In this document: piece by piece, positions 36,226 through 36,976 of the stretch
Numbering within the stretch: the first letter of the stretch is position 1
Layout: each line of letters begins with the position of its first letter
Source of the DNA: an uncultured Flavobacteriales bacterium
GTDB lineage: Bacteria > Bacteroidota > Bacteroidia > Flavobacteriales_D > Sanyastnellaceae
NCBI GenBank assembly: GCA_913051865.1
Contig: CAJXHE010000009.1
Span: 1 to 36,976, forward strand
DNA: 36,976 nt
Direction: 5' to 3'
The notes under the pieces: model-generated
Databases searched by the model: none
Seen by the model: only the letters and a program-made list of their open reading frames with translations
What the model was told of the DNA's origin: nothing
Translations under genes and position numbers: made by a program

Positions 36226-36976
36226 GTGAAAGAGCTTATTGTATATAGCGAAGAAGTGCACGAAGCGATGAGATGCGGTGTGCCTGTTGTCGCCCTGGAG
36301 TCTACAATTATTGCGCACGGAATGCCCTATCCTGAAAATGTCAATACCGCCAAGCAACTTGGAAGCATCATCAGGGATGCGGGTTGTGTTCCCGCGATCA
36401 TTGCTATTTCAGGAGGCAAGGTGTGCGTAGGAATTGATGACGCTTTGTTGGCGCGGATTGCAAAAGAAAAGGACGTGCTGAAAGTGAGTAGACGCGATAT
36501 ACCAATTGCAATCGCTTCCGAAGCGTTGGGTGCAACGACTGTAAGTGGAACCTTGGTCATTGCCCATGCAGCTGGCATTAAAGTGTTTGTGACAGGTGGG
36601 ATTGGCGGTGCGCACAGGGGTTCTGAAACGTCAATGGATGTCAGTTCAGACCTTGAGGAACTCGCCATTCGTGATGTGGCCGTCGTCAGTGCTGGAGTTA
36701 AGGCGATTTTAGATTTGCCGAAGACGCTCGAGATTTTAGAAACAAAAGGCGTGCCTGTGGTGGGATATCAAACGGATGAGTTGCCGGCATTTTATACAAG
36801 GTCGAGTGGCCTGAAGTTGGTCGCAACGGCGAACACGGTAGACGAGGTTGCCAGCATTATGAAGGCGAAATGGGATTTGGGCATCGGTGGATCTATTCTG
36901 ATTGCCAACCCCATACCTCACGCGTTTGAGGCAGATGCTAAGGTGATTAATACAGCCATTGAAAACGCTTTGGTGC
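36226..36976 (+). CDS. psuG: Pseudouridine-5'-phosphate glycosidase, truncated by window end (not in the ORF track)
   Basis: Own translation from GTG 36226: VKELIVYSEEVHEAMRCGVPVVALESTIIAHGMPYPENVNTAKQLGSIIRDAGCVPAIIAISGGKVCVGI...VTGGIGGAHRGSETSMDVSSDLEEL. Confidence 0.95.
   Translation, partial: MKELIVYSEEVHEAMRCGVPVVALESTIIAHGMPYPENVNTAKQLGSIIRDAGCVPAIIAISGGKVCVGIDDALLARIAKEKDVLKVSRRDIPIAIASEALGATTVSGTLVIAHAAGIKVFVTGGIGGAHRGSETSMDVSSDLEELAIRDVAVVSAGVKAILDLPKTLEILETKGVPVVGYQTDELPAFYTRSSGLKLVATANTVDEVASIMKAKWDLGIGGSILIANPIPHAFEADAKVINTAIENALV

Overview
The window looks like a chromosomal segment from a Bacteroidota (Flavobacteriales-like) genome. I infer this from TAnnTTTG-type promoter motifs, T9SS-like C-termini, and family content such as SiaB-type kinase, Lacal_2735 and Rrf2-CysH. 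It opens with the 3' end of a 5S rRNA and a perfect UUCG-loop terminator, and ends inside a psuG gene. Core genes are der, metK, dnaB, tgt, an LptF/G permease, ispE, era, xseA/xseB, lpdA, adk, obgE, psuG and an initiator tRNA-Met. Between them lie accessory or secreted genes. No mobile elements, CRISPR arrays or prophage were seen. The best candidates for a second look are: (1) a compact bidirectional cassette at about 14.1-18.4 kb. On one side is an operon of a four-FAS1 fasciclin protein, an SRPBCC protein and a Lacal_2735-like microprotein (missed by the ORF track). Diverging from it are a CarH/LitR-like MerR-B12 regulator and a flavin reductase. The intergenic region carries two face-to-face promoters and several TGTA/TACA palindromes, but no carotenoid or photolyase genes are present. 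(2) Two unrelated secreted enzymes, an arylsulfotransferase-like protein and a vanadium haloperoxidase-like protein, share a C-terminal dockerin-like double repeat ending in a terminal Cys. They coexist with proteins bearing ordinary T9SS-like tails. (3) Two matched palindromes (AAATGnnCATTT) lie between the Rrf2-cysH operon and the haloperoxidase gene. All family calls are from reading the translated sequence; no database search was run.
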